From Plakobranchus ocellatus (Eukaryota; Mollusca; Gastropoda; Plakobranchidae): a DNA stretch of 56,007 nucleotides. The DNA lies in contig BLXT01005154.1 of the NCBI GenBank assembly GCA_019648995.1, forward strand, positions 1,499,428 to 1,555,434, written 5' to 3'. The position numbers were made by a program, and so were the translations under genes. Positions 42,095-46,930 of the stretch are shown here, in pieces (the stretch's first letter is position 1; the number at the start of each line of letters is the position of its first letter). The notes beneath the pieces are model-generated. The model did not search any database. It saw only the letters and a list, made by a program, of their open reading frames with translations, and was not told the origin of the DNA.

Positions 42095-45000
42095 TTACTC
42101 GTNNNNNNNNNNNNNNNNNNNNNNNNNNNNNNNNNNNNNNNNNNNNNNNNNNNNNNNNNNNNNNNNNNNNNNNNNNNNNNNNNNNNNNNNNNNNNNNNNN
42201 NNNNNNNNNNNNNNNNNNNNNNNNNNNNNNNNNNNNNNNNNNNNNNNNNNNNNNNNNNNNNNNNNNNNNNNNNNNNNNNNNNNNNNNNNNNNNNNNNNNN
42301 NNNNNNNNNNNNNNNNNNNNNNNNNNNNNNNNNNNNNNNNNNNNNNNNNNNNNNNNNNNNNNNNNNTATTATTATTATTATTATTATTTTATTCGTCTTT
42401 TTCTCAGAAGTGGCAGAAAAATCTTGAATGAATCTAGATTCATCAGATGTCTTCCTTTTGATAAAGTCATGAATTGTCTCTTGTGTTGAAACTGCAGGTG
42501 CCATGATCCAAGTGCTCCTCACAATCTGTTCTTCAGAGCAGAGCACCTAACAATTCCTGTGACCTGTTTGGTCTGGGAAGTCTTTGGTATTTTGCAAGTG
42601 ATCCTGTGTCATTTCCAGCGATAGATTAAGGTCAAATCTAGGGTGTTCTTTGTTGTATACTGCAACACCGGCTGTATAATGAGAGTAATTTGTATGTTGT
42701 GTTGTTTCAGTTCAAACACCAACCTCTGTCTGTGAACAGTGGGGATCTGATGGGGGCCAGGGGAGATGATGAGGAAATCCTTCTTAATACTGAAGCCAAT
42801 GGAACTCTTCACACTGAGGAGGGAGTGGAGGAAGAGGTAGGTGATTTCATATTGTCTTGATAGAGGACTTAGGGCCAGGAGAAACACTGCAAAATTTAGA
42901 TGATTGAAATTTAAGCAGTAAGGGGAGAGGTAGTTGATGTCACATGTGGTGTAGCTAAGAGAAAGGTTAGAGACATGAATTTTTTTTTTTTATAGAATAG
43001 TCTTGAGGAAGAAGAAATTAGTGTGATTATAATCTGAAGATAGGTCTCATCTCATGAAGCACAGAGATAGGGAAAAAACTACTGGAGTGATATGTAGAAT
43101 AGAAATAGTGGCAAGGCTTCTGAATGTGTACACAAAAAAAGTAAATTTGATCAAAGCCAAATTGCTTATCAACTTCTCAAATCACAGTATAACCATTTAA
43201 TGATGTGAAAATTTAGCACAATATCTTGAGATCACTTGTGTTTTATTTCTAAATTAATTTCTAAATTAAACCTGATCAACTAAAACTTGTCCAAGATGGT
43301 GATCTGAAATGATCAATTTTCCAAAAATTGTTTTATAAATCCTCTGTTTTGGACGAAATGACTTGCGATTGTTGATGGCTGTAGGTAATTTTTTTTTAAT
43401 TGTCAAAAATTGATTAAAATTACCTTTATTTTGTCATTATCATCAGAAATTTTTCCGACATAGTTTGAAAGTTAAAATATTGAGATTTGGGTGTGAAGGA
43501 GAAAGAAAAAAAAAAATCAAAATTGAATTGAGAAATCCAAACCCTTTTTTTTTTTTTGCTGAATTAGTGCAGGCAGAATTTCTACTGTATATTTACTGCT
43601 TGAAGTTTGTTATTTATATAAGTGACTGATACTGTAATTAAATGCAACATTTTCTAAACAAATGTGTGGCAGTCTGAGAATTGGCAAACTTTATTTTTTT
43701 TGCCAGGCCCTTTTGAAGTCGAAAATATGGGTTTTTAAGTAAATTTGATTTCCTGTTTTGTGGTTTTTCTGAAGTTTTCATCATGAAAAATCTTAACTTG
43801 AATTCCAATTTTGATGTTTTCAAAATGTTAGCAACAAAATACACAAACAGATGTAAAATAAGTGGGAATAAAAACTTATCATGCATATTTTGAGAGTCAT
43901 GAATGGTTGCTACTAGTTGCCACACCCTTATCTGTTGCAGATTTTGAGAGATTGTTGGAGTCCATTCTAAATGCTTTTTAATATTATACAGTGGAAACGG
44001 CAAAAACTGAAGTCTGATTATTCGAATTTCTCAAAAATCAAAGTATCTGCAATCTGAGGTTTTTTCTCTTCTTTGGCTTTGCTGATTTTGAAGTCAAAGA
44101 AAGTTGATTCTCATTATTCAAAGTCCACATCGCCACACAACACTTCCTCTCGCCATTCCCAAAACAGTGCTGATCGCTATTTCAACAAAGCTGGCATACT
44201 CCAGGAGTGCCAATAATAGCAACGTGAGATAGGGGAGGGGTCAAACTAGGGTGAGGGGAGGAAAGTGGGGTGCCGAATGTAGGTTTAATAGTCAGTGGTG
44301 TTCTTTGACCCCTACTTTGCCCCTTTTAGTAATTCGAAGTCTTGTAAATCGAAGTTTTGGCCTATTTCCTGGCACTTTGAATTATGAGGTTTCCACTGTA
44401 TTTCAATGTTTGCACTATTCATTTTTGTTGATATAAATTTTCAGCATGAGAACTTAAGTGAGGTCCTCATCCATCAAATAATCCACACAATAGAGTTCTG
44501 CCTTGGCTGTATCTCACATACAGCATCCTACCTGCGGCTGTGGGCCTTGTCCCTTGCACATGCTCGTAAGTTCACCTTGGAAAGTAGCAGCGTAAAGAAA
44601 AATGTTTCTACTGTTTCATACATATGACTTGTCCATACCAAATGAATTGTTTGGAAATTGTGTGTGAAAAATTTTCTATGTCGATCTCTAAGAGGTCATC
44701 ATTCAGTTTTAATGGGAAAAAAAAATTTTTTTTTTGGATATTTTCTACTATTTTCAAATATTTTGCTTTTTATCTGAATGGGGTAATTTCCTGTTAAAAA
44801 AAAAACACAAAAAAACCTTTCATGTGGTTAATTTACATGATACCCTAGGGGTTTGATTTCAATAAAGTATTCAAAGCCTCAAAGGATGACATTCAGAATA
44901 TTGAAGTGAAGCAGATTTGGAATTTGCAGTTTTAAAAATTGTCTTAAACTAGTGCAATGATTGCGTCACAAATTGTCTTTCAAACATCTTAAATCATTGA

Positions 45001-46930
45001 TATAACTTGCAACTCCGTAAGAGATTCGATGGTAAGTCTGTGCAGAGAGAGATAGATTGAATATCTGCCAAGGCAGAAAGATTTTTCACTCTTAAACAGA
45101 CAGTTGAAAATGAGGAAATGTACTTCAATGTAGTTTTGGATATTTGCAATATCTGACTTACTACAACTTATCTAAGGATAATTTATTATTTGACATTAAT
45201 CTTGGAGGACTTCTTTAAAGGAAAGGATTTCATAAGTTTTGTCTTGAGACAAGCCCTGAAGAATCCAATGTTGGCCGTATTAAAAAAAAAAGATTTCTTT
45301 ATATTTAACTAAGGCACCAGGTATTAAATTGGTATTTTCTTAATTTTTATACTTTTCCCTCTGACACTTTCACCATATAGTAAGAAAGAATAACATTTTA
45401 TTAGAATGCAGTTTTAAAGTTTGACCTTTTGTCGGTTAGTGATTCTTATTTGAGGATATTTAATTAGTGCTTCACACTTGGAAGTATGGATGGAAGCAGA
45501 AAGCCTTTGATAACATTTTGTAGGTTGGAGATGGTTTTTGTTTTTGTTTTTTTTTGTAAGCATTAGACCCAATTTATTTTTATCAGTTTTGATGTCAAGA
45601 GATTTTTTCAGTAATTCAAACAAACAAAAAAAAAAATCCTATGATTGTTGTGCACTTCCTTAGAAAATTGCAAGAACTCTGTAAATTGCAAGCTAATATG
45701 AGTTGTGGCACTTTTATTGTTACAAATATCATTCTGTCAACTATTGCCTCTTTGAACATCCACAGAGCTCTCTGAAGTGTTGTGGGAGATGGTGCTAAGA
45801 ATTGGGTTCCGCTCCTCCTCCTCTAAATACTGGGGTGCTCTAGCCCTGTTCTTCATCTTCCAGGTGTGGGCTGCTCTCACTGTAATGATCCTGGTCATCA
45901 TGGAGGGGTTGTCAGCCTTTCTGCACGCTCTTAGGCTTCACTGGTGAGTGGTCAATTTCTACCTCTGCAGCAACTACAACTACCAATCAGTTTATACAAT
46001 AGAATGAATTGTTGGTGTTACTCCAGCAGCTATCAATTATCTCATAAAATGCAATCAAGTTTTGCTTTGTTCAACTTCCAAGGCAACACAAATGTGTAGC
46101 AGTCCTCATACTAAGTTCAGTTTGCAAAGGGACATGATTGATTTCGAAAAAATTCATGACTAGAGTAGAAGTGTTATAACAACTCAGTTCTGTGCCAACT
46201 GAATTTTGCACAGACATTATATGCTGTAAACTTTTTGTAAGAAACATAGTGGTAGTTTATACTCAATTTGAATTCAGTCATGTAGATCCACATCTAAACT
46301 CATTTTATGATACACTGCATATTTTCAGTCTGAGGAACAGCTACACAAATGTGTAGTCTCATCACAAGATGAAGGTGCGGAAAAAAGAAAAAAACAGATT
46401 GTGGAAAAAGGGTTTAAACGCACCCTTGACAAAATACATCATTTATGACAAATGATTTTAAGCATTGCTTATGTCTCCTAAATATGAGAGAATTTCAGAA
46501 GAAAATGCCAAGAATTTTTACCACTATTTATATATTTATAGCAAAATATTGTGCTGAAAATTGTCTCATTTTATGTAGGCACTCAAATTTACTTTTCAAA
46601 TTCTTGACAATCTACTGTTGTAATTGTAAGTTTTAATCAAAACATATTGAAAGAGTTTTTTTTTTCAATTATTACTATTAAAAAAAAAAAGTATTATTTG
46701 TGTTGTTGTTGTGAGTTTAAGCACTCATATTCTGCTCATCACACATGCTAAACACATATGTGTCTATATATTCTTCACACTAAGGATTTGTCAAATGCAA
46801 AGCCTAAAAATGCCTTGCACATTTCTCTTTTTCCAGGGTTGAGTTCCAGTCCAAGTTCTATGATGGTACTGGTCACATTTTCATGCCCTTCTCATTTGAT
46901 TATATTGCCGAATCTGGCACAGAGGAATGA
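7158..46930 (+). CDS. ATP6V0A1: V-type proton ATPase 116 kDa subunit a (a1-like), 22-exon gene, whole coding span
   Basis: Subunit a is the large membrane subunit of the V0 sector. It forms the proton half-channels beside the c-ring, and its cytosolic N-terminal half acts as a stator for V1. Using GT-AG junctions I read 22 exons with continuous phase. They give 847 aa with exon 18 alone, 846 aa with exon 19 alone, or 889 aa with both; the family is usually about 830-850 aa. Family motifs seen in order are RSEEM near the N-terminus, [117 protein letters not shown] and [13 protein letters not shown]. Known family features: the arginine of SYLRLW (yeast Vph1 R735) is essential for proton transport, and the Glu of MEGLSA and the Arg of LRLHW match yeast E789 and R799. 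All three are present. The a1 assignment rests on remembered similarity; family membership is secure. Confidence 0.95.
7281..7872 (+). other. Intron 1
   Basis: AT-rich, phase 0, ending TTTTTTTTGCAG. No other feature seen. Confidence 0.9.
7873..7951 (+). CDS. ATP6V0A1: Subunit a exon 2 (residues 42-67 plus 1 nt)
   Basis: Encodes [18 protein letters not shown] and CEEMERKL, one of the best conserved parts of the N-terminal domain, where the long stator coiled coil begins. Donor GTAAGT at 7952. The last base A joins GA of exon 3 to make Arg68. Confidence 0.95.
7952..8514 (+). other. Intron 2
   Basis: AT-rich with poly-T runs, phase 1, ending TTCTTTACTAG. No other feature seen. Confidence 0.9.
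8515..8612 (+). CDS. ATP6V0A1: Subunit a exon 3 (residues 68-100)
   Basis: Encodes [13 protein letters not shown], then [18 protein letters not shown]. The GxNPE and PRExIDLE patterns are typical of animal subunit a. Donor GTGAAG at 8613 is weaker than the others, but the frame and homology support it. Confidence 0.93.
8613..9543 (+). other. Intron 3
   Basis: AT-rich, phase 0, ending TTTTCTGCCTCAG. No repeat or RNA gene seen. Confidence 0.9.
9544..9672 (+). CDS. ATP6V0A1: Subunit a exon 4 (residues 101-143)
   Basis: Encodes [14 protein letters not shown], then [20 protein letters not shown] and ending TFFEE. The heptad-like leucines fit the stator coiled coil. RNFLELTEL is a signature of the family. 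Both ends are phase 0. Donor GTAATG at 9673. Confidence 0.95.
9920..10090. repeat. CT-rich microsatellite tract
   Basis: About 170 bases are almost pure pyrimidine on the + strand, dominated by TCTC and CTCCC words. It produces a spurious Ser/Leu/Phe-rich frame at 9902-10123. Confidence 0.9.
10150..10524 (+). mobile_element. tRNA-derived SINE-like element
   Basis: A pol III B-box match GGTTCAAATCC lies at 10247-10257 in a T-arm-like context (GGTCATGGGTTCAAATCC). A tRNA-like head precedes it at about 10180. A body of roughly 200 bp follows, then an A-run at 10507-10524. Head, B box, body and A-tail in this order fit a SINE2-type retroposon. The boundaries are approximate and I found no clear target duplication. 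Confidence 0.55.
11028..11153. repeat. 63-bp perfect-length tandem duplication
   Basis: Units 11028-11090 and 11091-11153 are each 63 bp. They differ at one base (TAAAG versus TATAG near 11042 and 11105). Confidence 0.95.
11421..11460. repeat. Poly-C followed by poly-A run
   Basis: About 14 C are followed directly by 15 A and a second A-run. This low-complexity tract is error-prone in sequencing and makes two spurious minus-strand frames. Confidence 0.9.
12144..12181. repeat. (TA)n microsatellite left of the MITE
   Basis: About 38 bases of TA/CATA repeat directly abut the left end of the MITE copy at 12188. Confidence 0.9.
12188..12619 (+). mobile_element. MITE copy A (TTGCCAAAA-end family)
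   Basis: Starts TTGCCAAAACGTGGG and ends CCACCTTTTGGCAA, giving imperfect terminal inverted repeats TTGCCAAAA(c/g)GTGG. The interior aligns along its whole length with copies at 24956-25370 (same strand) and 29136-29556 (opposite strand). It has no coding capacity, so it is a non-autonomous DNA element. TA repeats flank both sides, consistent with insertion at TA. Confidence 0.8.
12619..12705. repeat. Long (AT)n microsatellite
   Basis: About 70 uninterrupted bases of AT, then CACATACATATAT, next to the right end of the MITE. Confidence 0.95.
14934..15091. other. Assembly gap (158 N)
   Basis: A run of N inside intron 4. The right edge is a poly-C/T tract. Confidence 1.
15704..15810 (+). CDS. 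ATP6V0A1: Subunit a exon 5 (residues 144-178 plus 2 nt)
   Basis: Encodes [19 protein letters not shown], then [16 protein letters not shown]. This is the variable linker between the two halves of the N-terminal domain; in vertebrates it varies by alternative splicing (known for the family). Acceptor CTTACAG, donor GTTAGT at 15811. The final GG joins G of exon 6 to make Gly179. Confidence 0.9.
15811..17717 (+). other. Intron 5
   Basis: AT-rich, phase 2, ending TTAACTCTTCAG. A 68-codon frame at 16856-17062 ends [15 protein letters not shown] but has no matching family motif or phase. Nothing else recognised. Confidence 0.9.
17718..17844 (+). CDS. ATP6V0A1: Subunit a exon 6 (residues 179-221)
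   Basis: Encodes [18 protein letters not shown], then [17 protein letters not shown] and APLEDPIT. These are core motifs of the distal lobe of the cytosolic domain and nearly invariant in animals. Ends in phase 0 at donor GTAAAT (17845). Confidence 0.96.
17845..19151 (+). other. Intron 6
   Basis: AT-rich with poly-T runs, phase 0, ending TTTTCCTTCTACAG. No element recognised. Confidence 0.9.
19152..19234 (+). CDS. ATP6V0A1: Subunit a exon 7 (residues 222-248 plus 2 nt)
   Basis: Encodes [20 protein letters not shown], then RIKKICE. FIIFFQG is a family signature. Donor GTTAGT at 19235. The final GG joins T of exon 8 to make Gly249. Confidence 0.95.
19235..19552 (+). other. Intron 7
   Basis: 318 bp, AT-rich, phase 2, ending TTTATATTTCAG. 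Nothing else seen. Confidence 0.9.
19553..19646 (+). CDS. ATP6V0A1: Subunit a exon 8 (residues 249-280)
   Basis: Encodes [18 protein letters not shown], then [13 protein letters not shown], ending in phase 0. YPCPET is conserved. Donor GTAAGT at 19647. The frame happens to stay open into the intron and the adjoining hAT-like element. Confidence 0.95.
19647..22362 (+). other. Intron 8
   Basis: 2.7 kb, of which about 1.93 kb is a hAT-like element. The rest is AT-rich. The tail before exon 9 contains a short direct repeat, GACAGGGTAG, twice near 22251-22272. Confidence 0.9.
19753..21680. mobile_element. Non-autonomous hAT-like DNA transposon, 1.93 kb
   Basis: Perfect 13-bp terminal inverted repeats CAGACCTGCCAAC (19753-19765) and GTTGGCAGGTCTG (21668-21680) are flanked by a 6-bp direct duplication GTAAGA (19747-19752 and 21681-21686). 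CAG...CTG ends are typical of hAT elements, some groups of which make 5-6-bp duplications (known). The interior has no long frame, so it is non-autonomous or decayed. It begins 106 bp after the exon 8 donor. Confidence 0.75.
22363..22575 (+). CDS. ATP6V0A1: Subunit a exon 9 (residues 281-351)
   Basis: Encodes [20 protein letters not shown], then [31 protein letters not shown] and ALRSGT. This is the longest coding exon, covering the return helix and strand of the N-terminal domain. Phase 0 at both ends. Donor GTAAGT at 22576. Confidence 0.96.
22576..23618 (+). other. Intron 9
   Basis: AT-rich, phase 0. It holds a possible SINE fragment (22715-22870) and an (ACA)n/poly-A tract near 23214-23242. 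Acceptor TTGAATCCAG. Confidence 0.9.
22715..22870 (+). mobile_element. Possible degenerate SINE fragment
   Basis: A B-box-like AGTTCAACCCCC at 22747-22758 is followed by about 110 bp of higher GC content than the intron around it (GAGACGCAAC ... AATGTGGGCTGAAA). The layout resembles a tRNA-derived SINE head and body. I found no A-tail or target duplication, so this is weak. Confidence 0.3.
23619..23769 (+). CDS. ATP6V0A1: Subunit a exon 10 (residues 352-401 plus 1 nt)
   Basis: Encodes [18 protein letters not shown], then [19 protein letters not shown] and [17 protein letters not shown], [15 protein letters not shown] and YREVNP are family signatures at the end of the cytosolic domain. Donor GTGTGT at 23770. 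The last G joins CT of exon 11 to make Ala402. Confidence 0.96.
23770..24391 (+). other. Intron 10 with a decayed exon 11 copy
   Basis: Phase 1, ending GTCTTTATTTCAG. Apart from the exon 11 copy at 24289-24342, nothing is recognised. Confidence 0.9.
24289..24342 (+). pseudogene. Decayed duplicate of the exon 11 core
   Basis: 54 bp align without gaps to 24424-24477 in exon 11 (44 of 54 bases identical by my count). The frame is open and reads [18 protein letters not shown], against [18 protein letters not shown] in the real exon. The conserved Asp of FGD is His here. No good acceptor sits directly upstream (only GCAAG at 24279-24283), and the copy lies 82 bp before the real exon. It is most likely a dead exon duplicate; use as an alternative exon is possible but not supported. 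Confidence 0.8.
24392..24531 (+). CDS. ATP6V0A1: Subunit a exon 11 (residues 402-448), first transmembrane segment
   Basis: Encodes [18 protein letters not shown], then [20 protein letters not shown] and ending AKKIQNE. This opens the membrane domain: a hydrophobic helix with the invariant GDxGHG motif (residues 418-423). Donor GTCAGT at 24532, phase 0. Confidence 0.96.
24956..25370 (+). mobile_element. MITE copy B (TTGCCAAAA-end family)
   Basis: Same orientation as the copy at 12188 and clearly alignable through shared blocks such as CATCCTTGC, GTGGCC and CTCACTGATACT. Both ends are more decayed (TTGCCAAAGTG and CACCTTTTGGTCA), so this looks older than the other two copies. Confidence 0.75.
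25431..26112. mobile_element. piggyBac-type MITE, 682 bp, TTAA ends
   Basis: Begins TTAACTTGTTCACTACCC and ends in the reverse complement of TTAACTGATTCACTATCC, so both ends carry TTAA and an imperfect terminal repeat of about 18 bp. The sub-terminal bases also match in inverted form (ATTACTACGTTTGGACC against ATTTTACGACTGGACAC). Two hairpins, AGCCGGtttttCCGGCT (25454-25470) and CCGGTaaaACCGG (25496-25508), lie near the left end. TTAA target use is the hallmark of piggyBac (known). No transposase is encoded. Confidence 0.75.
26384..26520 (+). CDS. ATP6V0A1: Subunit a exon 12 (residues 449-493 plus 2 nt)
   Basis: Encodes [18 protein letters not shown], then [30 protein letters not shown] and YNDxFSKSLN are signatures of the second transmembrane region and its luminal exit. 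Donor GTAAGT at 26521. The last TT joins G of exon 13 to make Leu494. Confidence 0.96.
26521..26890 (+). other. Intron 12
   Basis: 370 bp, AT-rich, phase 2, ending ATTTTTTGTTACAG. Nothing else seen. Confidence 0.9.
26891..26993 (+). CDS. ATP6V0A1: Subunit a exon 13 (residues 494-528), luminal loop
   Basis: Encodes [19 protein letters not shown], then [15 protein letters not shown]. This is the variable first luminal loop, ending in the conserved YPxGVDP. Asn514 in NGT is an N-glycosylation sequon in the loop where mammalian subunits a are glycosylated (known). Donor GTGAGT at 26994, phase 0. Confidence 0.93.
26994..27610 (+). other. Intron 13
   Basis: AT-rich, phase 0, with a short imperfect repeat ('AGTAAGAGGATTAAGATG'-like words near 27135-27240). 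Acceptor GTGTCCTTAG. Confidence 0.85.
27611..27729 (+). CDS. ATP6V0A1: Subunit a exon 14 (residues 529-567 plus 2 nt)
   Basis: Encodes [20 protein letters not shown], then [19 protein letters not shown]. LKMKMSxILG is a strong family signature on entry to the next helix. Donor GTGAAA at 27730. The final AG joins A of exon 15 to make Arg568. Confidence 0.95.
27730..28500 (+). other. Intron 14
   Basis: AT-rich, phase 2, with a short C-rich then A-rich run near 28340-28378. Acceptor CTCTTCTGCAG. No element recognised. Confidence 0.9.
28501..28652 (+). CDS. ATP6V0A1: Subunit a exon 15 (residues 568-618 plus 1 nt)
   Basis: Encodes [19 protein letters not shown], then [15 protein letters not shown] and QPPSLLI. 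It carries two hydrophobic stretches split by the conserved FGYL(V/I) motif, followed by the PSLLI motif. Donor GTAAGC at 28653. The last G joins GT of exon 16 to make Gly619. Confidence 0.95.
29136..29556 (-). mobile_element. MITE copy C (TTGCCAAAA-end family), inverted
   Basis: The reverse complement aligns closely to copy A: shared words include GGTCACCCATCA, ACATGGATCTACTCCTGCTA and TTGCTGTCTAAATTAAC. It ends CACATTTGGCAAACCCTCATATAT, matching the left end of copy A including the bases just outside the terminal repeat. No coding capacity. Confidence 0.8.
29933..30104 (+). repeat. 86-bp tandem duplication carrying the exon 16 acceptor
   Basis: Units 29933-30018 and 30019-30104 are both 86 bp, differ at about five bases, and each ends TTTACCTGACCAG. 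The second unit supplies the real acceptor. The first gives a second, apparently intact one 86 nt upstream. Since 86 is not a multiple of three, use of the upstream site would shift the frame and meet TAA at 30108-30110. Confidence 0.93.
30105..30169 (+). CDS. ATP6V0A1: Subunit a exon 16 (residues 619-640)
   Basis: Encodes [18 protein letters not shown] and SGQ. The INMFLF and YSGQ motifs match the family. Donor GTGCGT at 30170, phase 0. Confidence 0.93.
30170..31659 (+). other. Intron 16 with a 909-base gap
   Basis: Mostly N (30325-31233). The visible ends are AT-rich with A/C-rich low complexity before the gap. The protein is continuous across it, so no coding sequence appears to be lost. 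Acceptor TTGGTTTTTTCAG. Confidence 0.9.
30325..31233. other. Assembly gap (909 N)
   Basis: A run of N. Long frames that cross it are artefacts. Confidence 1.
31660..31761 (+). CDS. ATP6V0A1: Subunit a exon 17 (residues 641-674)
   Basis: Encodes [20 protein letters not shown], then [15 protein letters not shown] transmembrane helix ending in the invariant CVPWM is followed by the basic start of the cytosolic linker. Donor GTAAGC at 31762, phase 0. The next exon can be 18 or 19. Confidence 0.96.
31762..34832 (+). other. Intron 17
   Basis: 3.1 kb, AT-rich, phase 0. It holds three degenerate 50-bp repeats at about 33814-33945. No other element recognised. Confidence 0.8.
33814..33945. repeat. 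Three degenerate 50-51-bp tandem units
   Basis: CTGGTTATCCTGTA at 33830, CTGGTTATCCTGTA at 33880 and CTGGATATACTGCA at 33931 recur with a spacing of 50-51 bp. Each is preceded by a (T/C)GTC(C/T)(C/T)CT word. Confidence 0.8.
34833..34961 (+). CDS. ATP6V0A1: Subunit a exon 18, alternative linker exon (43 aa)
   Basis: Encodes [19 protein letters not shown], then [16 protein letters not shown] and HHTANDNE. It starts after GTCGTTCCCAG (phase 0) and ends at a weak donor, GTGACG (34962). A second AG 15 nt further in (CGTTTCAG, exon from 34848) would drop five residues. The longer form is preferred because it keeps FQPL, parallel to HQPL of exon 19, and has the same length as that exon (43 versus 42 aa). 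EEDAEEE resembles the acidic linker of vertebrate a1. It is probably spliced instead of exon 19. Confidence 0.65.
36306..36362 (+). other. Terminal-exon-like segment, 18 codons then TAG
   Basis: After a good acceptor (TTTCTTCTGTTGCAG) one frame reads [18 protein letters not shown] and then TAG. In the phase required by subunit a it would read Glu-Ile-stop. Either an unrecognised alternative 3' end or chance. Confidence 0.15.
37141..37192. repeat. Degenerate telomere-like tract (TTAAGGG/TTAGGG)
   Basis: GGTTAAGGGTTAAGGG is followed by GGGATAGGGGTTAGGGG and GTTAAG. It resembles decayed interstitial TTAGGG repeats. It is short and may be simple G/T-rich sequence. Confidence 0.5.
37985..38027. 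repeat. Poly-T, 3-N gap, then (GGA)n purine tract
   Basis: Poly-T runs into NNN (37995-37997), then GGGGGGAGGAGGGGGAGGAG and further GGA units. The G-runs could fold as a G-quadruplex and may explain the local assembly break. Confidence 0.85.
41109..41256 (+). other. Possible last exon of an unrecognised nested gene or retrocopy
   Basis: After a strong acceptor (TTTTTTTTCTGTTCAG) the frame starting at 41110 reads [18 protein letters not shown], then [17 protein letters not shown] and TGA at 41215-41217. AATAAA follows at 41251-41256. The peptide looks protein-like, but I cannot name it. In the phase of subunit a (from 41109) it would read [12 protein letters not shown], then TCSEICHKS and stop, so it does not fit as a normal exon. 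I found no upstream exons for it. Confidence 0.3.
42016..42395. repeat. (TTA)n microsatellite broken by a 264-N gap
   Basis: About 27 TTA units lie at 42016-42095, then N at 42103-42366, then more TTA units to about 42390. The gap probably lies inside one expanded array or inside an element bounded by it. Confidence 0.9.
42711..42836 (+). CDS. ATP6V0A1: Subunit a exon 19, alternative linker exon (42 aa)
   Basis: Encodes [20 protein letters not shown], then [18 protein letters not shown] and VEEE. Strong acceptor TTGTTTCAG, donor GTAGGT (42837), phase 0 at both ends. It is an acidic, hydrophilic cytosolic linker between the membrane helices, as in the family. It shares QPL, (D/A)EE, LN, NG, HT and an acidic end with exon 18. 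Taken alone it gives an 846-aa protein. Confidence 0.85.
42837..44444 (+). other. Intron 19
   Basis: AT-rich, phase 0. Its right end is a pogo-like MITE (43987-44400), leaving 44 bp before exon 20. Acceptor AATTTTCAG. Confidence 0.9.
43987..44400. mobile_element. pogo/Tigger-like MITE, 414 bp, TA flanks
   Basis: Begins TACAGTGGAAAC (43987-43998) and ends GTTTCCACTGTA (44389-44400): perfect 12-bp terminal repeats including the TA target. Inner arms contain further inverted words such as TTCGAA. CAGTGGAA ends with TA duplication are typical of pogo/Tigger elements of the Tc1-mariner group (known). It encodes no transposase. Confidence 0.8.
44445..44565 (+). CDS. ATP6V0A1: Subunit a exon 20, essential arginine helix
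   Basis: Encodes [20 protein letters not shown], then [20 protein letters not shown]. The Arg of SYLRLW (residue 747 with exon 19, 748 with exon 18) matches yeast Vph1 R735, which faces the c-ring carboxylate (known). Donor GTAAGT at 44566. The last C joins AG of exon 21 to make Gln. Confidence 0.97.
44566..45765 (+). other. Intron 20
   Basis: AT-rich with homopolymer runs, phase 1, ending GAACATCCACAG. Nothing else recognised. Confidence 0.9.
45766..45943 (+). CDS. ATP6V0A1: Subunit a exon 21, penultimate helix pair
   Basis: Encodes [19 protein letters not shown], then ALAVLFF-like segment [13 protein letters not shown] and [38 protein letters not shown] and the Glu and Arg matching yeast E789 and R799 are present, ten residues apart as in yeast. 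Donor GTGAGT at 45944. The last TG joins G of exon 22 to make Trp. Confidence 0.96.
45944..46836 (+). other. Intron 21
   Basis: AT-rich, phase 2, ending TTCTCTTTTTCCAG. Nothing else recognised. Confidence 0.9.
46837..46930 (+). CDS. ATP6V0A1: Subunit a exon 22, C-terminus and stop
   Basis: Encodes [20 protein letters not shown], then [10 protein letters not shown] and TGA (46928-46930). HWVEFQxKFYxGxGxxFxPFSF is the standard C-terminal motif of animal subunit a, with a short acidic tail. Confidence 0.96.

Larger units (their letters stand above)
34962..42710 (+). other. Intron 18 (7.7 kb)
   Basis: The longest intron. It holds two terminal-exon-like segments (36306-36362 and 41109-41256), a telomere-like tract (37141-37192), a purine-rich tract beside a 3-N gap, and a (TTA)n microsatellite interrupted by a 264-N gap. 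Phase 0, acceptor TGTGTTGTTTCAG. The remainder is AT-rich and unrecognised. Confidence 0.8.
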
